DNA of 64,000 nt from Topomyia yanbarensis. Its lineage: Eukaryota > Arthropoda > Insecta > Diptera > Culicidae. Location: NCBI RefSeq assembly GCF_030247195.1, contig NC_080672.1:369822271-369886270 (forward strand). Reading direction: 5' to 3'. A program made the translations under genes and the position numbers. Below, piece after piece: positions 33,029-44,213 of this stretch (the first letter of the stretch is position 1; every line of letters begins with the position of its first letter). The notes below the pieces were generated by a model. That model saw only the letters and a list, made by a program, of their open reading frames with translations, was not told where the DNA came from and did no database searches.

Positions 33029-34759
33029 CAGGGTGTTTTGTTCATGATTAAGAACTTCTCGAGGGATGATTGACTGTGATATTTGGTGATATTTTGGAAA
33101 AAAAATCGTTCTACACATACTATCAAATCTCAACCGTTACAGAGTTACTGAACTTTTTGTGCTAAAAACTTATTTATCTTAATTTACCTCTAGCTCGAAA
33201 ATTATACTTCGTATTTTAAATCTTTTAGTTCCATTGGAAAGGTGAGAAAATTTTCTATTGAATGGTGCTCTCATATCTTTCAGTTAATTAGTTTTAATTA
33301 CCATTAAGTTGTAAAGTGTTTAAAAGTTAGCGTTTTTGATGAGGTTTTTGTTAATTTTCTCAAAATAATTAATTATGATTATAGCAATATCTATTATCCA
33401 AAAGTTTTAGGACGATTCATACTTTGTTCTTCAACATCATATTCCTATCTCTTCTCGTTTATTTTTAATTTCATTACCAAACTTTTCCTGTAATCGACTT
33501 GCAAGTGTTTAAAAGACTTTAATCTAAAAAATATGCTTTATATCGTTAGTTCCAAGGCTTCACTGGAAAGCTGCGAAAATTTCCTTTCGACGTATGTACA
33601 AATATCCTTTAGTTAAGTGTACTGAATGACTTTGTACTAGTAAAACATCTCAAAATTAGCGTTTTTGGAGAGTTTTGTAATTATTCTAATTATTATTTAA
33701 CTAAATGTATCGTTACTATTGTTCATTTGGTGTCCCTTAACATTCTATTTAACTTGTTGTTTGACACTTTATCCCTATCGCTTATCATTTCGCTGCAATT
33801 TAATAGTTAACACAGCATGACCTCACCAACAATGTAGTGGGTTCGAAATCGTTGTTTTTTGCATATGAAGTGAGGCGATAAAACTGATTTTGCCTCGAAA
33901 TTAAAAGAGATAATTGAATGGAGTCAAAAAAAGAGCTGTAGAACTTGCTGAGATACATTGTTTCGATGATAATAATGGCGATGTTTATTATTTACTTTTT
34001 TAAGTAAATTAACGAAAATGCTAAAAATAACAAGAACTTTAAACTAATTTATTTCTAAAAAAAATACTAAATGCACTTAACTGAAAGGTATTAATACATC
34101 TTCCTCTACAAAATTTTTCTGGTTTTCGAATAAAAATAAGAAAAGGTACAATAAGTGCCATACTTTTTTAATAAGAGCTAGTATTAGTGAAAATGAGATA
34201 AAAATATCATAGTTCAATAACGCAAACACACGAAAACAAGAAAAGATAAGTGTATCATATCAAAGAACAAATTATGCAACGCTTCAAGACTAACAATCTA
34301 AATTATTAAAATGGTGATGTTAACTATTAAGATTTTCGCGAAATGAACGAAAAATCGATCAAAATCGTTAAATTTTAAATAAATTACTGTGAAAAGGTTC
34401 CTTAGTAACAATTGTGGTTTTATGATAGTTTCGGAGCCACTGATAAAACTTAGATTACACTTGTAGCGTGCTCTAAAACTTCGTTTGTTACTTGGGGTTA
34501 CTTAACCTAATTAACTGAAACATGTGAGGACATCATTCAATAAGAAATTTTCTCACCTATTCAATGGATCTAAAAGATTTGAAATACAAAGTATACCTTT
34601 TGAGTTAGAGCTATTTTAAGACAACTAAGTTTTTAACACAAAAAGTTCAATAACTTAGTAATGGTTGAGATTTGATGGTATGTGTAGAACGATTTTTATC
34701 TCCAAATAAGACAGTCAATCATCCCTCGATAGGTTCTTAACCATGAACCAAACACCCTG
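33029..34759. mobile_element. TA-flanked fold-back element with CAGGGTGTTT ends
   Basis: The left end is CAGGGTGTTTTGTTCATGAT and the right end is the complement of CAGGGTGTTTGGTTCATGGT. TA precedes (33027-33028) and follows (34760-34761). The terminal arms stay similar for at least 280 bp (AATCGTTCTACACATAC, AAATCTTTTAG and CATTG-AGGTGAGAAAATTT blocks on both sides). Comparison with LINE A copy 1 confirms a clean TA insertion. The centre has no transposase and is AT-rich. TA duplication fits the Tc1/mariner superfamily. A half copy is at about 6172-6400. Confidence 0.88.
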
Positions 34760-34761
34760 TA

Positions 34762-34826
34762 TAATGCGATGTGCGCTGCATCTTCCAACATAATTGACGA
34801 ATGTCAGCACGCATTTGTAAAAAAAC
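34762..34826 (+). pseudogene. LINE A copy 2, middle fragment
   Basis: This 65-bp piece matches LINE A copy 1 at about 10671-10735 (TAATGCGATGTGCGCTGCAT followed by ATAATTGACGAATGTCAGCA). It links the fold-back insertion on its left and the tandem-repeat element on its right, and shows both inserted into one LINE copy. Confidence 0.8.
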
Positions 34827-36162
34827 CTGTTTGAATCCACCTAGCGGTGCAATTGTGCCTTTCTCAATCATGAACACGAGAATGATTGCGTTGTTTATAT
34901 TCATTAGAAGCTTTCAAATGCATATATTATATTTTATTATTATACATGACATGACAAATATACACGAAAAGAAATCATTATTCGAGTTCTAAAATTTTGC
35001 AAAAGAAAAAACAGCCACGGTAATATTGAACTGAAAAAAGGTGCGAAATCGGCAAAGTCCCAAAAAGTCGATATTTACAAAAAAAAATTTTTTTCGTCAT
35101 AACATAAAATCTCGACGTTTGATGCATTTTAAAGATGTTTGGCATAAAAAATATGAATTCGATTTCTGAAATTTCATGTTCCGGCTTATATGGGAATTTC
35201 ATATATGACCGGACGGTTCAGTCTATATTTCCGGAACCATATAAGCGATCCGTGCGAGATTTTATAGACATCTGTGGGGATAATATAGCTATCATTTGGG
35301 TCTAAGTTTGTGAAAATTGACCCAACCATTTCCGAGAAACTGATATGAGTTTGCTAGTTTTGAAAGAAGGCCGCTTTTCTCGGGAACTTCCGGAACCGTC
35401 TATGGTGGTCAATGTAGTCGACGAAAGTTTGTTTGGCCGTCGGTAACCTAGAACTGCAAATTTAAGCTATTTGAGAGACATTTTAGCGAAATTTTTACCT
35501 TTTTTGCTTTCATCGGAGTATCGGTTTGAATTACAATTGGCTATGTGATCGCACGCCACAACCCGTAACCGGAAGTCGGTTGGGGATAAAATTTAATAGC
35601 CATTTACGGGGACGCAACATCTTTCATTTGAGACTAAGTTTGGTTGATTCGGTCTAGCCATCTCCGAGAAACCGATGTGACTGTTATTCTGAATTTGGAT
35701 ACTTCCGCCGGGGCTTCCGGAACCGATGATGGTGGCCAATGTGACCAAATAGACTTTGAATGGCTGTTAGTGACCTAGTACTACAAATCGAAGCAGTTGT
35801 GGTCACATTTTGGAAAAATTTTCATTGCAGAATTTATTAAACTCGACATTTTCTACGTGATCGTACTCATTACCCTGTAATTCCGGAAGTCGGATCCATT
35901 AGAAATTCAATAGCAGCCTATGGGAACGTTGCACCTTTCATTTGGGACTAAGTTTGTGAAAATCGGTTCAGCCATCTCTGAGAAAAGTGAGTGAGATTGT
36001 GTTCGCGTACACACACAGACGCACATACACACATACATACACACACAGACATTTGCCGAACTCGACGAGCTGAATCGAATGGTATATGTCTCTCAGCCCT
36101 CCGGGCCTCCGTTAAAAAGTCGGTTTTCAGAGCAATTGCAATACCTCTCTAGTGAGAAAGGC
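34827..36162. mobile_element. Inserted repeat element with three diverged internal units
   Basis: Comparison with LINE A copy 1 shows a 1336-bp insertion flanked by AAAAC (34822-34826 and 36163-36167). GCCTTTCTCA occurs near the left end, and its complement TGAGAAAGGC forms the right end. The interior has three diverged units marked by CTAAGTTTG...CCATCTCCGAGAAA at about 35302, 35634 and 35948 (spacing 332 and 314 bp), with CTTCCGGAACCG in the first two. A short ACACACAT tract (about 36008-36050) follows. No protein is encoded. The class is unknown; this repeat style is common in culicine mosquitoes as I recall. Confidence 0.65.
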
Positions 36163-36745
36163 AAAACGTTCCGCCACTTCAAACTTGATGACGTACACAA
36201 GTTTTCTGGTTCCAGCTGTCGAGAAGCGTCAATAAGTGGACGCAATATATTGTGATTTTGCGAAAGCAAACTGGAGCGATTAGGTTTTCTTGAATGGGTA
36301 ACCAGATGGCTGCATTCCTACCTCTCCGAGCGATCCTCTTTCGTTAGAATCGGTACCACACGTTCAAGCATGTTCGAAACTTCAACCGGTGGGCCTCAAG
36401 GAAGTAACCTAGGACCACTTATCTTTCTCTTATTCATCCACGATCTCTGTAGCCGCATCAAGTCTGGAAAACTAATCTACGCTGATTAACTGCATTTTTT
36501 TCGTTCAATTGCCTCATGACTCGACATGTGATGTTTTTAGAAATAGGCTTAACCGGCTAACATATTGCATAAGATGTATTGTGGACAATTATTTTGATTT
36601 GTTAGATGTGTAATGAGGTTTTTACACGTATTTGGAAGGTGTTCTAAATACCAACTTCAAGTGGGCCTCACCTCATGCTATGTTTCCTGTAGACCGTGTA
36701 GTTAAGATGAAAAATGATGAATGAATAAATAAATGAAGCAAGCAA
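36163..36745 (+). pseudogene. LINE A copy 2, RT fragment and 3' end
   Basis: The sequence resumes LINE A with TTCCGCCACTTCAAACTTGA and a degraded AKAFDKVPH region, then WVTRWLHSYLSERSSFVRIG, GGPQGSNLGPLIFLLFIHDL and a YAD block cut by a stop. After FFRSIAS the copy jumps to 3' sequence through an internal deletion. It ends in an AATAAATAAATG tract near 36721-36736 followed by GCAAGCAAGC. It is a dead, deleted copy. Confidence 0.75.
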
Positions 36746-36909
36746 GCAAACGACGTTGCTGGCGACAAATCTTTTGTGAAAGACTATCGCGTATACATGC
36801 CCGCTAACAAAGTTGGGATCGACGGTGTGGCCATCAATCCAAAATGTCGGGCAGAGGTCTGAAGCAAGAGGTTTGCCTTTTTCAAAAACCTCTTGCTCCA
36901 TTGAGCGAG

Positions 36910-37116
36910 GAGCGGCAATTGCACTGAACGTGACTAACGCGAGCCCGCTTTGCGTTTAATTACGTCGTCTTTGACAGGTATCGCCAGCCTCTTCATTTTT
37001 TTGTACCGCGCGTCATGCATTGCAGCTTTGCACTCAATACAAGCAAATTGACCACTGCAGCAATAAGACTTGGTGCAATAATTGCATAGAGAATCATGAG
37101 GATGACTCTTGCATTG
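36910..37116 (-). pseudogene. Cysteine-rich reading frame, C-terminal part
   Basis: On the minus strand a frame has CKSHPHDSLCNYCTKSYCC followed by QFACIECKAAMHDARYKKMK and a basic end (VIKRKAGSR, stop). Paired Cys (CxxC) and Cys/His spacing suggest a small zinc-binding domain. The frame continues upstream across the Transib-like insertion into sequence at 39457-39513, and then across the hAT MITE into 40051-40233, where RMVCRGECRVCTRG adds another Cys cluster. The N-terminal start is unclear. It may be a host gene exon or the end of a transposase; I cannot name it. Confidence 0.5.
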
Positions 37117-39451
37117 CACTATGGTCCCAAAGCTGTATTTAGGAAGACAAAACTGTTTGCGCCTAAACCGTTGGTTTTAGATACATAGTATCTTCGGCAA
37201 ACTTTCTTAGAATTTTCTTGCCGATTTTTTTATATTAGTTGAATTAGGGTGGTCCTTGTGGTTAGGGTGTTCAAAGTATCAACTTCTTAGATATGTAAAA
37301 TTCAGCTACATAGTGTTCTACAAAGTTATAAATCAATCAAATTGAAGCAACTTTTCTGAAAAAACTATGTGGATATCTCTAATGGTTCATGTGCTATGAT
37401 TTTTGCAATATTTAAGGTGGGGTGGTTCTTTAAAAATTGGTTTTCTATAAATATCTTTTTATGTGTTAATTTCTCGCTAATACTTTGTTCTAGAGGTTTT
37501 TAGAACTTTTGTAAATACACATTTTTGCCGAAGCAATATAGTTTTTATCTCTTTTGTTTGCATAGTTACAGGCGATTTTCAAAACAAAAATGGTTTTTTT
37601 TCAAAGCTAAATATCTTCCAAGATTGCAAATAAATTTTCAATTTTTTTATTTCATTTGAAAGATAGAAACTTTTTTAGTTTTTCGTGAAAAAACAGCGGG
37701 AGCGTTATTTCTGTAAAATAAATAATTAATTTTTGAAAATGGTGTAGTTTTCAACAAAAATCGTTCATAACTTTTCAAATAGACAAGATAATAACTTTGT
37801 TGCTTCAGCAAAAATATTCGCCATGCAAAGTTCTAAAAGTGCTGCAAACAAACTATTTACGATAAATCAATGTATGAAGTGACAAATGAGAAATAGTGAT
37901 TTTAAGGGGTCACGTTTCAACGTTCAATCTCTTATGGTAAAATCAACTGAGAAATAGTCATTGAGTGTGATAATACCGAATGTCATGGCAATTCTATTAG
38001 ATTTGTAAACGTTTTAAAAGAACAATCCACCGTACATCTAAATAGTACAGTGGATTTACAGTAGTGTTAGCTGCAAACTATCGCTAATTCTAAATCGGCC
38101 AACAAAAGTTATCTATGCTCACTATGCACTATGCTCCTTTTTGGTTTGGACTAGTGCTCAAAACGAGTGCTAGAAAGAAAATGTTTTAGTTCACGTCTTG
38201 TTATCTTAAAATAAAATCTTGAAACGAGTTTGTTATTCATAGCAGCGGAAATTATTTATGCAATGTTCGAAACTATAAATTAATTATCGACTATAATGAC
38301 GGCTGTGGGTAAGTTAAGGAAAGATTCTCAATTTTTTGTTACTTCAAAACAAATAAAAGTAAGAGGTCTGAAAATCGCTAACCGCGAACTGGTAAAATAA
38401 CTCATAAAGCATAATTCCCTAGCATCTATATAATGTATGATGACGGTACTTGCTTTATTGGCCCCGTAATAGATAACTTTTATTTAGAGTTTACTATAGT
38501 ACGCTATTAACACTATTGTGAATTCACGCTAACATGTAGTTGTACGGTAAAATGTTGTGTTTTCAAACAGTGTCACTTATTTAATAGATTTTCATTATAA
38601 CACACATTGACTATTTCTCAGTTGATTTTACCATAAGAGATTGAGCGATAAAAACGTGACCTCTTAAAATCACTATTTCTCATTTGTCACTTCATACATT
38701 GATTTATCGTAAATAGTTTGTTTGCAGCACTTTTAGAACTTTGCATGGCGAAGATTTTTGCTGAAGTAACAAAATTATTATCTCGTCTATTTGAAAAGTT
38801 ATGAACGATTTTTGTTGAAAAATATACCATTTTCAAAAATTAATTATTTATTTTACAGAAATAACGCTCCCGCAGTTTTTTCACCAAAAACTAAAAAAGT
38901 TTCTATCTTTCAAATAAAATTAAAAGATTGAAATACCATTTGCAATGTTGGAAGATATATAGCTTTGACAAAAACCATTTTTGTTTTGAAAATCGCCTGT
39001 AACTATGCAAACAAAAGAGATAGAAGCTTCATGGGTTCGGCAAAAATGTGTATTTACAAAAGTTCTAAAAACCTCTAGAACAAAGTATTAGCGAGAAATT
39101 AACACATAAAAAGATATTAATAGAAAACCAATTTTTAAAGAGCCACCCCACCTTAAATATTGCAAAAATCATAGCACATGAACCATTAGAGATAGCCACA
39201 TAGTTTTTTCAGAAAAGTTGCTTCAATTTGATTAATTTATAACTTTGTAGAACATTATGTAGCTGAATTTTACATATCTAAGAAGTTGATACTTCGAACA
39301 CTCTAACCACAAGGACCACCCTAATTCAACTAATATAAAAAAATCGGCAAGAAAGTTCTAACAAAGTTTGTCGAAGATACTATGAATCTAAAACCAACGG
39401 TTTAGGCGCAAACAGTTTTGTCTTCCTAAATACAGCTTTGGGACCATAGTG
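37117..39451. mobile_element. Transib-like fold-back element (2335 bp, about 860-bp arms)
   Basis: The ends are CACTATGGTCCCAAAGCTG and its complement, with CATTG on each side (37112-37116 and 39452-39456). CACWATGG ends and a 5-bp duplication are the known signature of the Transib superfamily, the group related to RAG1. The arms run about 37117-37976 and 38592-39451 and are highly complementary with scattered mismatches. The centre of about 615 bp is AT-rich. No transposase frame exists, so this is a non-autonomous fold-back. The insertion splits a Cys-rich reading frame. Confidence 0.82.
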
Positions 39452-39513
39452 CATTGGGAATACTGAAACGTATGCCTACTGTGGGGAGAATCCACATGAT
39501 CTATTGTCATGCC

Positions 39514-40042
39514 CAGGGATGCCAACGGTACCGATAAACTACATTTTTTTCGGTATATTTACAGCTACAGCGACGTATCACTACAGCTCTTGCCAGAACG
39601 GTAACCAAACCGAGTACATTTTCCCGTACAGCAGTAGAATACATTTTTGTTTTGTTGCTGTACTCCGACTGCACGGTGAGAGTGTGGCGTAGTAAAGTTT
39701 GTTCTCTCGCTTTGTACATTTTTCTCTGCATAGTCAAAGGGAGACGCCCGCACACGAAAGCGTTGATGCCGGCCGTGGCGTAAATGAGCCTCATTCATTG
39801 TCGGCATTTTTGAATAAAATTTTTAAAAAGATTGAAAATATTAAAAAATGTAAAATAAGGAAAGAGAAGCTGTACCGCTCGCGTCTGGTGGCTGTACTGG
39901 GGACAGTAGTTTTTTGTCATGTTACTGCTTTGCACACAGGCAGCCGTACCTGCAGTAGCGAATGACAGCAGCATCGAGAGAGAAATGAGAATGTAGGCAG
40001 AAAAATTACAGCCGCAGAAAAGGTAGGCATTTTGCATCCTTG
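39514..40042. mobile_element. hAT MITE with perfect 8-bp duplication
   Basis: The element is bounded by GTCATGCC at 39506-39513 and 40043-40050. The ends are CAGGGATGC on the left and the complement of CAAGGATGC on the right, so 8 of 9 bases match. The 8-bp duplication and CARRG-type ends indicate hAT. The plus and minus frames inside are short and unrelated to known proteins. It lies 63 bp from the Transib-like element and interrupts the same Cys-rich frame. Confidence 0.85.
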
Positions 40043-40050
40043 GTCATGCC

Positions 40051-40233
40051 TCGCGTACAAACACGACACTCACCACGACAAACCATTCTGCTCTCTTGGC
40101 TCAGAAAGAGTGTAACGCTGGCCACTCTCTTGTGGAGACATCTTTTCTTGTCCCTGAAAACTATAGGTATATGAAATTCAGCGTAAAGACTAAAATGTTT
40201 ATTTATGAGAGTTCGCCAAATATAACAGCTCAA
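40051..40233 (-). pseudogene. Cysteine-rich reading frame, upstream part
   Basis: The minus-strand frame reads FRDKKRCLHKRVASVTLFLS followed by QESRMVCRGECRVCTRGMT, leading into the hAT MITE. A TATAGTTTTCAG sequence (about 40154-40165 on the minus strand) resembles a 3' splice site just before this stretch, so this may be an exon start. Continuation into 39513-39457 and 37116-36934 is required for the Cys pattern to make sense. The reading is otherwise unassigned. Confidence 0.4.
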
Positions 40234-40382
40234 GTAACCACTGAAAATCGAAACAAACTGCTTCTGGTCTTAGAAACATGGAATTTCCAGCTCTTCCAAG
40301 AACACCAAAAATTTCATATGATATTTCAACCAGAGACTTAGTGCAAGACTTGTAGGGGCTAGGTTGTGTACAGGTAACTTTG

Positions 40383-40652
40383 TGGTATTGTAGAACTCCT
40401 CCCAGCGTCGAGACATCTATGCCCAAGGTAGACCCTCGACCACCTTTCGTTTTAAGATTTGATACACGTTCTGATGGCGGCAACGTTTTCGATACAACTA
40501 ATTACGACTTCAACTTTGACTTTTCTCTGAAACCTCGAGGAAGTCTCAACGGCCATTGGTGCAGTCAATTGGCGTGAGTTGCGGTGTTCTACGAGTCCAT
40601 ATATGAAATTCTGCGCCGTAATGTTTCTAAGACGCGTGTCAGTAGAAATGCA
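40383..40652 (+). pseudogene. LINE A copy 3, 5' part
   Basis: Frame-shifted plus-strand readings match LINE A copy 1 at about 5330-5595: the PKVDPRPP region, TTNYDFNFDFSL, a TAIGAVNW-like block and FYESIYEILRRNVSK. It ends in AGTAGAAATGCA (40641-40652), the left copy of the duplication caused by the palindromic insertion. The copy is 5'-truncated near 40380. Confidence 0.75.
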
Positions 40653-40906
40653 TTATTTAAGGTTATGTAGATCAACGACTGGTTTTTAAGTTGGAGATTT
40701 TGAAGTCGGCTGTCTCAGTCTTTTGAAAAATCAAAACAAGGGTTTCTTATTACCCGACGTTTCGGCCTTTTGGTGATGGCCTTTCTCAAGGGAAATAACT
40801 TTATTTCCCTTGAGAAAGGCCATCGCCAAAAGGCCGAAACGTCGGGTAATAAGAAACCCTTGTTTTGATTTTTCAAAAGACTGAGACAGCCGACTTCAAA
40901 ATCTCC
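40653..40906. mobile_element. Near-perfect palindromic insert with Penelope/hammerhead-like sequence
   Basis: A 254-bp insert lies between 12-bp copies of AGTAGAAATGCA (40641-40652, 40907-40918). It has a 40-bp leader and a palindrome with 106-bp arms (40693-40798, 40801-40906) separated by CT; the arms differ at one base. Each arm contains GGCCGAAACGTCGGGTAATA, preceded by CCAAAA and another GGCC. This is the sequence style of hammerhead motifs at Penelope-like element ends (GGCC-loop-GGCC-GAAAC-GTC). The position expected for CTGATGA reads CTTGAGA, so the ribozyme core looks impaired. The 12-bp duplication fits a retroelement insertion. Assignment to Penelope is from memory of the motif. 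Confidence 0.7.
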
Positions 40907-40918
40907 AGTAGAAATGCA

Positions 40919-41140
40919 GATAATAAGTTTCTGTGGTGAAACGTTGAGCTTGGACGCCTGTGTAACGCACTTCGGAAGTCAAATGACCGACGACAACAAA
41001 ACTATTCTTCGTCAATTGCTATATGAAATCGCTCAGAACATTCAGTAAGTATCTTAACCAAGTCTAATGCAGCATGCGAAATAATCTCTCGACATTCTGG
41101 AAGTTTATAAAAAGCAACAGCACTGATCTGTCGGTTTGCG
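40919..41140 (+). pseudogene. LINE A copy 3, remainder
   Basis: The sequence after the palindrome matches LINE A copy 1 at about 5618-5775 (ELGRLCNALRKSN region, then NNLSTFWKFIKSN) through frameshifts. Past about 41140 the similarity to copy 1 ends. 41140-41396 is unassigned. Confidence 0.7.
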
Positions 41141-41400
41141 GCGTGGAAGTATCTCGCTCTTCCGCTTCAGCGCTTGCTATATCTTCTGGTCATGCCAAAC
41201 TGCCGAATGGCCGAAACCCGGCTTGCACTCAATGCTCTCACCTTTCTCCAGATGTGTCAGACTTGTACATGGGAGCGCGGCTGTATTCGTTGCTTATCCT
41301 CCGTAAACGAACTGATAGAGCTGTCATTATTTTTATTCAGTATATAATCTATTTATTGACGGAAAATCGGACAACTTTGTAAATTTGTCACTCTATTTAA

Positions 41401-42758
41401 CCCTAGAATGTTGCACTTGCGTTTTCCACCCAGGAACGTTTCACTGGGGTACAAACGTACCCCACGCGTTTGATCGCAAATTTCGCGGGTAAAAATGCAA
41501 ACAAAAGAAATGTATAATGCATAATTTTCTTCGTTTTTTAATTGCGAAAACAACTGTGTAGGTGAAAGTACGGAATTTATTGAATCAATGATACATAAAT
41601 TGGTTCAAACAAAAAAAAAAATGCGAAAAAATCGCGACTTTGACTTTTTTTTACAAAAATAACTATAACTTTGAAAATTTTCAACCTATTTCAAAAAAAT
41701 CAAGTGATTCTAAAAGTAGAAAAAACGTTCTAGAAATAGTATAAAATTGAATTTCGATATTTTTTAGAAAAAGTGCAATTATTTGGAAGAGTGAAAGTTT
41801 AAAAATCGGGTTTTGGAAAATACCACGAAATGGGGTGGAAATATAAATGAAAAAATATTTCTGACCAGTAATGCATTGGTAACACGCAACGTTACTGTTA
41901 CAGCTGTTACTGTGCGCAAATTATACTTGCGAACCATTGTTTTGAAAAACTATAAATAAACAATAAAAATCAGCAAAAATTAGAACGATTTTTTTTTCTA
42001 CTTCGAAATTTAATTAAATTAATTGAATAAATTAAAACTAATATATAATACTAATTGATATTTACGTAGTAAAACTACCAGTATTTAAACTGATAGTATC
42101 ACAAGTCACATTTCCACTTACAGCAAGAAACCTGACGAAACGCTAACGGCAACCGTATACTGGGGTACAAAGGTACCCCACGCCAACTTTGACACCTGCT
42201 TCCACGAAGGTAGGGCGATGAGTCCATTTTCGCCATGTTTCTTTTAACTACCTTTACCTTACCCATTTGAAGCCGTTGGTTAGAGCAGTGTCTGCCATCT
42301 TTCTTCAACGCATTGAGTCAAATGGTAGCGCAATAATAGGGGCACTCGATTCGAGTTTTCGTTGCGCTCAAACACGAGAATTTCACTGTTTTCAGCGCAT
42401 TTGTGTTATTATATTGGTTCTTAACAACGAAGCAAAGCTGTAAATGTCAATGTTTACGCATTCCATTGATTGTAGGCCGGGAAATTAATGAATTAGTGAG
42501 ACACCCTGCTTAGTATTGTGAAAATAGGCACTTTACCCTATAAGCAAACTGGCTATCCAACTATGCTATATTTCACCCTAAGGAGGAAAATTGGGTAAAC
42601 ACCAAAATTTCTCACTATCCAACCTTTTCCTACTCTTACTAGGAACTCTAAATTGAATTATAGTTAGGGTCCTAGGTCGGTAAATGCCGATTTCTCTTCT
42701 TCACACGGCTCCAAAGAAGGCGTGGGGTACATTTGTGCCGCAGTGCAACATTCTAGGG
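41401..42758. mobile_element. piggyBac-like element (TTAA, 1358 bp)
   Basis: The ends are CCCTAGAATGTTGCACT at 41401-41417 and its exact complement at 42742-42758. TTAA flanks both sides (41397-41400, 42759-42762). CCCTAGA ends with TTAA are typical of piggyBac. Just inside the left end is the palindromic TGGGGTACAAACGTACCCCA (41445-41464). A near copy lies at 42161-42180 and a degraded one at about 42723-42742. No transposase is present, so it is non-autonomous. The segment 42265-42540 is shared with 44512-44758 and may be an independent insertion. Confidence 0.85.
42265..42540 (+). repeat. Repeat shared with 44512-44758
   Basis: GGTTAGAGCAGTGTCTGCCA, CAACGCATTG, TCGAGTTTT and AAAATAGGCACTTTA blocks occur in the same order here and at 44512-44758 with moderate divergence. 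It does not encode a recognisable protein. The family is unknown. Confidence 0.7.
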
Positions 42759-42762
42759 TTAA

Positions 42763-44213
42763 TGCAAGCGTTAGTGCCAATGGCAAAAACTTCAATTGAA
42801 GTGGGCGGGGGTAAAAAATTGTCCAGTGTTGCATGAGGCCTAACAGCCAATTTGGCCGTAGTAGGTATTAGAATTTCAGCGGAGTTCCAACACATTCTCT
42901 CAGGCTCCATTTAAAAACTTACCCAATCCGAATAAATCTCTTACGTTGCACCAGTCGGTGAGTGGAACAGCAGCAGTTTGCACATGTCATCGACTTTCCA
43001 ACCTGCCTTCCGATTAACGGAGGCACCCACCAAAAGCTTCTGGAGTTGTAATTTTCAGAAAGTCGATAACATCGTGACCCAAAAGTATAAAACAAAACTG
43101 CACTACCGTCCTTCCACCCCCTTCCCCCCATTTTACACAGTCCCTCAACGGTCCAGATTTGATCAAAACTGTTGGGCAAATAAATCGAATGAAAGTAATA
43201 TCTCGACATGTCCCGGAAAAAAAGAAATGCACCAGTCCGCACCACCAGTAATAAATCGCAATCATCACAAGGATCGCGCGCACAATCACTGATCGAGGCG
43301 GAGAAAATCGGTGTATTTTTGTCCATCTGCGAGTAGGTAGGTAGATACGGGGTAACATAAAACCTCAGACTCCACGACAACCGTCGAAACGACGACGCAT
43401 GAATTATTGATGATGGTGTGTCCTGTTGCCAAAAAGACACCTGCCCCGTGTTTTGATGTCGGAATAAAAGAAAGCACCGCTCGGCTCTCATCGGACGGGT
43501 TAAATGACTTTTAGAACTCGAAATTCTTAATATTTAATTGAATCGTAAAACTTTACGTATGGGAACCTTAAATTGAAATTATAGCTCAACAGAATGACTG
43601 CGCTTTAGAATGCACAGTCACTGCAGCGTTTTTGTTACTATAATCAACGTGCAGTTTACTGTGGCGAAAATTGGTTGTGTCCACAAAGCTCCCGAGTGCT
43701 TTAATTATAACCTGGACAAATGAAGATAAATAATGATTTACAAATTACACATGTAAAACCCACTCCAGGATTTGAACCACTCTCGTTGGGAAATTGAACC
43801 CTTGCGCATAAAATTCATTTCACACGAAAGAGTTGAATGCACCGTTCGGTCGGAGCGTTTATCTCCGGTGACGAACCTGGCAATTACAATTCTTCACTGG
43901 AATACGAACGGGTTCAGGGTGTGAGAAGACCCGTTACACCAGGCGGTCAGGAAAATCGTTACGTATTATATTTATTATTGATTTATTTAATTGTTGCAGG
44001 TAACGGTTTGCTCGTTTCTGCATCCTGATCAAATGGCGAGTAAATTGTTTAATTTTCTTTTGAAATTAATTTTTGTCTTTCTGTTGATATGTTTTTGAAG
44101 CGAAGTGTAGTACATTTTCAAAAAAGTATATGAAAAAAAATCTCTCAGAATTGCCAACAACATGATGTCAATTCGTTACGCTGATTAAACTGTGTTTTGT
44201 TTTCTCTGTTATA
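42763..44213. other. Unassigned sequence
   Basis: Nothing firm was recognised. Minus-strand frames at 42919-43491 (up to 190 codons with non-ATG options) lack known motifs, and the overlapping plus-strand frames show similar length, so neither is convincing. The 42990-43490 stretch is slightly GC-richer than its neighbours. A minus-strand frame at 42701-42910 reads through the piggyBac end and so is not a gene. Confidence 0.45.

Noticed and set aside
40199..40483. 94-codon minus-strand frame
   Set aside because: It crosses the 5' edge of LINE A copy 3 and lacks motifs.
42919..43491. 190-codon minus-strand frame
   Set aside because: No known domain; plus-strand and other frames over the same stretch are also long, and no splice or start context supports it.
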